From assembly GCA_963801195.1 (NCBI GenBank), contig CAWDDX010000007.1, positions 992,001 through 1,056,000 of the forward strand: a stretch of 64,000 nucleotides of DNA, written 5' to 3'. Made by a program: the position numbers and the translations under genes. Position 1 is the first letter of the stretch. Every line of letters starts with the position of its first letter. Positions 60,347 to 64,000 of this stretch are shown piece by piece. This stretch comes from SZUA-36 sp963801195 (GTDB taxonomy: Bacteria > Pseudomonadota > Gammaproteobacteria > Xanthomonadales > SZUA-36). Below the pieces are notes generated by a model. The model was not told where the DNA came from. It ran no database searches and was given only the letters and a program-made list of their open reading frames with translations.

Positions 60347-62833
60347 TTACGTCGCCCGCAACACACTCAGTGGCGAGTGGCCGACCACGCGCCAGGTTGC
60401 CAGCAGTCCACTGCTGCCGACCAGGAGCATACCGAGTAATGGCCCGCTCAGCCACAGCACCGGATTGAAGTGATAGTTGAGATCATAAACATTGACGGCC
60501 AGGTGCCAGGCGATGAGCCCCGCGCCGCTGGATGCCAAAAGGCCGGCGAGCAGGCCAATGGCCAGGAACTCGACCAGCACGCCGGTCAATACACGACCGC
60601 GGGAGGCCCCCAGCGTTCGCAGGATTGCGCTTTCGAAACTGCGTTCGTGCATGCTGGACTGTACTGCCGCCCATAACACGGCCAGCCCTGCAATCAGGGT
60701 AAACAGGAATACCGCCTGCACGGCCAGTGATGCCTTGTCCATCACGTCACGCACCTGCGCCAGGGACGCATCGAGGTCGATGACGGTCACGCTTGGGAAT
60801 TGCCGCATCAGCTCGATAATCTTCCTGTCGTCTTCGGGTTTTGCATAAAGTGCGGTGATATAGCTGGCCGGGAAGTCCTGGAGCGTTGCGGTCGAGAAAA
60901 CCATGAAAAAATTGGGTTTGAACGTATCCCATGCCACTTTTCGGAAACTGGTCACCGTGGCCGTGACAGGTTCGCCGGCAATATCAAAGCCGAGTTCGTC
61001 ACCCAGTTTGATTCCAAGGTCGTGAGCAAAATCGGTTTCAACTGAAACCTCGTGCTCCGTCGTTCCCGGCTGCCACCAGCGGCCTTCCGTCAATTCGTTA
61101 CCGGTTTGCATGCTGTCGGTAAAGCTCAGATTGGACTCCCGCTTTGCCCACCGCTCACCGCGCTGGTCTTCGAACTTGATCTCACTAACGTCCTTGCCAT
61201 TGATGGTTGTCATCCGCGCCCGCACCAGTGGCACAAATTCGGGTACATCAAGGTCCTGTCCGGCCAGGAATTTTTGCATCACGGGGACTTCCTGTGGCTG
61301 AATATTGATCATGAACTGGTTGGGGGCATTTGCCGGAAGGCTGCCCCGCCAGGTTTCCATGAGATCATTTCTGACCAGCGTCAGGAGCATCAACACCATC
61401 AGGCCCAGACCAAAGGCAACCACCTGGATAATGCTTTCCCGGCCGCGCCGGTTGAGGTTGGCGAGCCCGTATCGCCAGGAGATACCGGCCACGCCACGTA
61501 AACGCCCGGTGAGCCGGACGAGCAACCAGCCGGCCAAGCCCAGCACCATGAACGTTGCGGCGGCGCCGGCGGCGATACCCAGCACCAGTTTGATATCGTG
61601 GACCATCCACTCCAGCAGCGCCAGCACCGCGGCTAAACCGGCAATATAGCTGATCCCGTAGCGTATCGGCGGCGGCTCAACGTCCTGGCGCAGCACGCGT
61701 AGTACCGGAGTCTTGCCCATCTGGATCAGGTCGGGCAATGCGAAGCCGCAGAGTATGAACAGGGCCGTCAGCAAGCCTAGAAATACCGGGGCAGGGCCGG
61801 CCGAAGGCAGTTCCTGGGCGATCAGGTCACTCGCTATCCATGCCAGTACCTGCTGCGCCAGGTAACCGAGAAAGATGCCGACGGCGGCACCCAGTAAGGT
61901 CAGCATGACCAGTTGGGTCAGGTTCAGCCGCAGGATGAATGACTGCTGTGATCCGAGGCACTTGAGCAGGGCGATACGGTCACGGTGGCGCTGCGCATAA
62001 CGTCGTGATGCCATGGCGACCGCGACAGCGGAGAGCAGGACACTCACCAGCGAGGCCAGGTTGAGAAATCGTCCTGAACGGTCCATCGCCGAGCGTATTT
62101 GCGGATCGGCATCGGCAATATCACGTAGCTGCTCACCGTCGGTTAGCCTTTCTTCCAATTGGCTCTTGAAAACAGAAATTTTTTCACGCGGTCCTGCAAA
62201 AAGATTACGATAACTTACCCGGCTTCCGGGCTGGATCAGGCCCGTGTCATCGAGATCCGCCATGTTGATGAGCAGGGTTGGGGCGAGATCAATAAACTGC
62301 AAACCCTGGTCAGGTCTGAAATCCAGCACCCTGGTGACCTTGAAATTGGCTTTGCCGACGCTGATCACCGAGCCACTGTCGGCGCCGAGCCTGGCCAGCA
62401 GGCGGGTGCTCGCCCAGGCTTCACCGGGTGCCGGAATCTGATCGGTTAGCACCGGTGCTGATAATAGCCGGTCGGAGACCTTGAGACGCCCGCGTAGAGG
62501 ATAGCCGGTGCTGACCGCGTTGACCGATGCGAGCGTATTGCGGTCTTGCTCGAATACAACGCTTGGCATACTGGTCACAGCTGCAGTTTGCAGACCGGCT
62601 TGAACGGCCATTTCACGATAGGCTTCAGGCAGGGGTTGGCTGGAACCGAGGCGCAAATCGGCTGCCAGTGATTCGGCGGCACGCAATTGCACAGCGTGGC
62701 CGACGCGGTCGGTGAGAAAAGCGACAGCAGTCAGAGAGGTTACGGCGATCACCAGCGCGACACCCAGAACGGTTAACTCACCGGATTTCCAGTCCCTTAA
62801 CAGCAGTCGCCAGGCCAGCGAAAGCCCTTTCAA
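60347..62833 (-). CDS. ybbP: ABC transporter permease YbbP (FtsX/MacB family)
   Basis: 828 residues with ten or so membrane helices in the FtsX-type duplicated arrangement: an N-terminal TM, a large periplasmic domain (about 50-250), a TM cluster (about 260-490), a second periplasmic domain (about 500-690) and a terminal TM cluster. The C-terminal TLGASRGRVLTGVLVEFLAIG is a family motif. Probably a mechanotransmission or lipoprotein/toxic-compound exporter with YbbA. It overlaps ybbA by 4 nt. The IS110 element lies just downstream, not inside it. Confidence 0.93.
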   Translation of the reverse strand: MKGLSLAWRLLLRDWKSGELTVLGVALVIAVTSLTAVAFLTDRVGHAVQLRAAESLAADLRLGSSQPLPEAYREMAVQAGLQTAAVTSMPSVVFEQDRNTLASVNAVSTGYPLRGRLKVSDRLLSAPVLTDQIPAPGEAWASTRLLARLGADSGSVISVGKANFKVTRVLDFRPDQGLQFIDLAPTLLINMADLDDTGLIQPGSRVSYRNLFAGPREKISVFKSQLEERLTDGEQLRDIADADPQIRSAMDRSGRFLNLASLVSVLLSAVAVAMASRRYAQRHRDRIALLKCLGSQQSFILRLNLTQLVMLTLLGAAVGIFLGYLAQQVLAWIASDLIAQELPSAGPAPVFLGLLTALFILCGFALPDLIQMGKTPVLRVLRQDVEPPPIRYGISYIAGLAAVLALLEWMVHDIKLVLGIAAGAAATFMVLGLAGWLLVRLTGRLRGVAGISWRYGLANLNRRGRESIIQVVAFGLGLMVLMLLTLVRNDLMETWRGSLPANAPNQFMINIQPQEVPVMQKFLAGQDLDVPEFVPLVRARMTTINGKDVSEIKFEDQRGERWAKRESNLSFTDSMQTGNELTEGRWWQPGTTEHEVSVETDFAHDLGIKLGDELGFDIAGEPVTATVTSFRKVAWDTFKPNFFMVFSTATLQDFPASYITALYAKPEDDRKIIELMRQFPSVTVIDLDASLAQVRDVMDKASLAVQAVFLFTLIAGLAVLWAAVQSSMHERSFESAILRTLGASRGRVLTGVLVEFLAIGLLAGLLASSGAGLIAWHLAVNVYDLNYHFNPVLWLSGPLLGMLLVGSSGLLATWRVVGHSPLSVLRAT

Positions 62834-63561
62834 AGGCCTGGCTCCATGGCGGCGGCGGCAGGTGAAACGATCCGTCCGGCTTCCATCTGTATGATCCTGT
62901 CGCAGCGCTCAGCCAGGGCAAGGTCATGGCTGACCAGCACCAGCGTGGTGCCGTATTCCCGGTTCATTTTGAACAGAATTTCTATAACCGTTTGTCCGGT
63001 TTTGTGGTCAAGGTTTCCCGTTGGTTCATCGGCAAACAGGACCGTCGGCTGAATGACATAGGCACGTGCGATGGCGACCCTTTGCTTTTCACCACCCGAT
63101 AACTGACGCGGATAATGATCTGCACGTGCGCCAAGACCCACGTTCTGCAGCGCCGTTTTTGCGGCTTGCACCGGATGTCCGTGGCTGGCCAGTTCCAGCG
63201 GCAGCATGACGTTCTCCAGGGCGGTCAGCGACGGGATCAGGTGAAAGGACTGGAAAACGAAACCAACCTCGTTGGCGCGCAGGGCGGCACGGCCGTCCTC
63301 ATCCAGGGCGGTCAGTTCATTACCGGCCAGCCAGATGCGGCCGGATGTGGGCAGGTCGAGTCCGGCCAACAGTCCCAGCAGGGTCGATTTTCCTGCGCCT
63401 GATGCGCCGACCACGGCGATTCTTTCACCGCGACTGACTTGCAGGCTGACCTGGTCTAATATGGTCAGTGCACCTGCAGGGCTGTTGACAACCTTGCTAA
63501 GATTCTCTGCTTCGAGGGCGAATGTTTTGGGCTTGGATACAGGATTAATCATGAGAGTCAT
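62830..63561 (-). CDS. ybbA: ABC transporter ATP-binding protein YbbA
   Basis: 243 residues. Walker A GASGAGKST (about 53-61), Q-loop in FVFQSFHLIP, signature LSGGEKQRVAIARAY (about 154-168), Walker B VLFADEPTGNLD (about 173-184) and H-loop VLVSHD (about 208) are all present; LolD/MacB type. It energises YbbP. Start ATG 63561 or 63552; either overlaps the divergent tesA start codon at 63551. Confidence 0.95.
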   Translation of the reverse strand: MTLMINPVSKPKTFALEAENLSKVVNSPAGALTILDQVSLQVSRGERIAVVGASGAGKSTLLGLLAGLDLPTSGRIWLAGNELTALDEDGRAALRANEVGFVFQSFHLIPSLTALENVMLPLELASHGHPVQAAKTALQNVGLGARADHYPRQLSGGEKQRVAIARAYVIQPTVLFADEPTGNLDHKTGQTVIEILFKMNREYGTTLVLVSHDLALAERCDRIIQMEAGRIVSPAAAAMEPGL

Positions 63562-64000
63562 TTTATCGCTTCTGCTATGTGTTGTCGGGTTTTATCCACC
63601 TGCCGCGCCCGCATCGGAGCCACCCGTGATGCTCATTCTGGGTGACAGCCTGAGCGCCGGTTACGGTATGCAGCGTGAAATGTCCTGGGTCAGTCTGCTC
63701 GAGACCCGTCTAAGTAAAGATGGTTATTCATATCAAATTCTCAACTCCAGTATCAGCGGTGACACATCCCAGGGCGGTCTGACGCGCCTCCCACGCCTGC
63801 TTGATCGCTATAAACCACAAATAGTCATCATCGAACTGGGTGCAAACGACGGTCTGCGCGGCATTGATCCAAATGTCACCCGGAAGAATATGGCAAGTAT
63901 GATTCGACAGAGCCAGGCGATCGGTGCCCGGGTACTGCTTGCCGGTATCAAGCTGCCGCCGAATTACGGCAGTGCATATCTGCAGCAATTCGAATCCATT
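63551..64000 (+). CDS. tesA: GDSL lysophospholipase/thioesterase TesA, 3' end outside window
   Basis: 150 residues visible. Signal peptide (MRVILSLLLCVVGFYPPAAP), then block I LILGDSLSAGYG with nucleophile Ser33 and block III IELGANDGLRG with Asn, as in TesA/arylesterase periplasmic hydrolases. The gene is divergent from ybbA, and the two open frames overlap by 11 bp at their start codons, an arrangement also found in enterobacteria (tesA-ybbA-ybbP). Confidence 0.93.
   Translation, partial: MRVILSLLLCVVGFYPPAAPASEPPVMLILGDSLSAGYGMQREMSWVSLLETRLSKDGYSYQILNSSISGDTSQGGLTRLPRLLDRYKPQIVIIELGANDGLRGIDPNVTRKNMASMIRQSQAIGARVLLAGIKLPPNYGSAYLQQFESI

Overview
The window reads as a chromosomal segment of a free-living, aerobic, probably marine gammaproteobacterium. 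The signs are MsrPQ, the tesA/ybbA/ybbP arrangement, YajQ, a SCO1-type copper chaperone, TonB-dependent uptake, an OmpA lipoprotein, a prepilin, and many exported peptidases. The exact lineage cannot be fixed from sequence alone. There is no sign of a plasmid or prophage: one full IS110-type element and several families of short inverted-repeat elements are the only mobile DNA seen, and I recognised no tRNA or rRNA.

Layout. 1-3.3 kb: a tyrosine-catabolism operon on the minus strand (tyrosine phenol-lyase, 4-hydroxyphenylpyruvate dioxygenase, a VOC protein) divergent from an Lrp/AsnC regulator. 3.6-11.5 kb: cold-shock protein, an M3 dipeptidyl carboxypeptidase lipoprotein, a type IV prepilin, YajQ, SCO1, a class C serine hydrolase, a bactofilin with an unknown partner, and a zinc-ribbon protein. 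11.7-18.9 kb: pirin, two Tat-exported oxidoreductases, an NTP/NDP-exchange-type carrier, an M14 carboxypeptidase and an OmpA/TSP3 lipoprotein. 19.0-27.6 kb: interspersed repeats, a sulfotransferase, an OB-fold secreted protein, a MATE pump, msrPQ, a DUF885 protein, and a pilin accessory gene with a small unlisted membrane ORF. 27.6-36.7 kb: an SDR, a second PLP-lyase/Lrp pair, a small membrane-protein gene followed by 32 tandem 23-bp repeats, a deoxynucleoside kinase and two divergent PLP decarboxylases.

36.9-41.7 kb is the most unusual part. A GAF-PP2C phosphatase, an RsbW-like kinase and a STAS protein form a partner-switching module. An ECF sigma factor, a membrane anti-sigma protein and a membrane-anchored protein made of 35 near-identical nine-residue repeats follow. 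The same bipartite motif (CACCAACTTTTT-N11-AGTAAT) lies upstream of both the sigma gene and the repeat-protein gene, suggesting one regulon.

41.8-58.6 kb: a frameshifted HExxH metalloprotease with a propeller/barrel-like C-terminal part, PrsW, an exported KatG behind an OxyR-like palindrome, a Prx5-type peroxiredoxin, a cysteine synthase-glutaredoxin fusion, a second DUF885 protein overlapping adenosine deaminase, a PhyH oxygenase, a Tat-exported dienelactone hydrolase and a TonB-dependent receptor. 58.7-60.3 kb: an IS110-family element with a long structured 3' non-coding end. 60.3-64 kb: ybbP-ybbA, face to face with tesA, which runs off the window.

Taken together the genes describe a protein- and amino-acid-degrading heterotroph with strong peroxide and envelope-repair functions. 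All coordinates come from reading the sequence. Function assignments rest on recognisable motifs, not on database searches.
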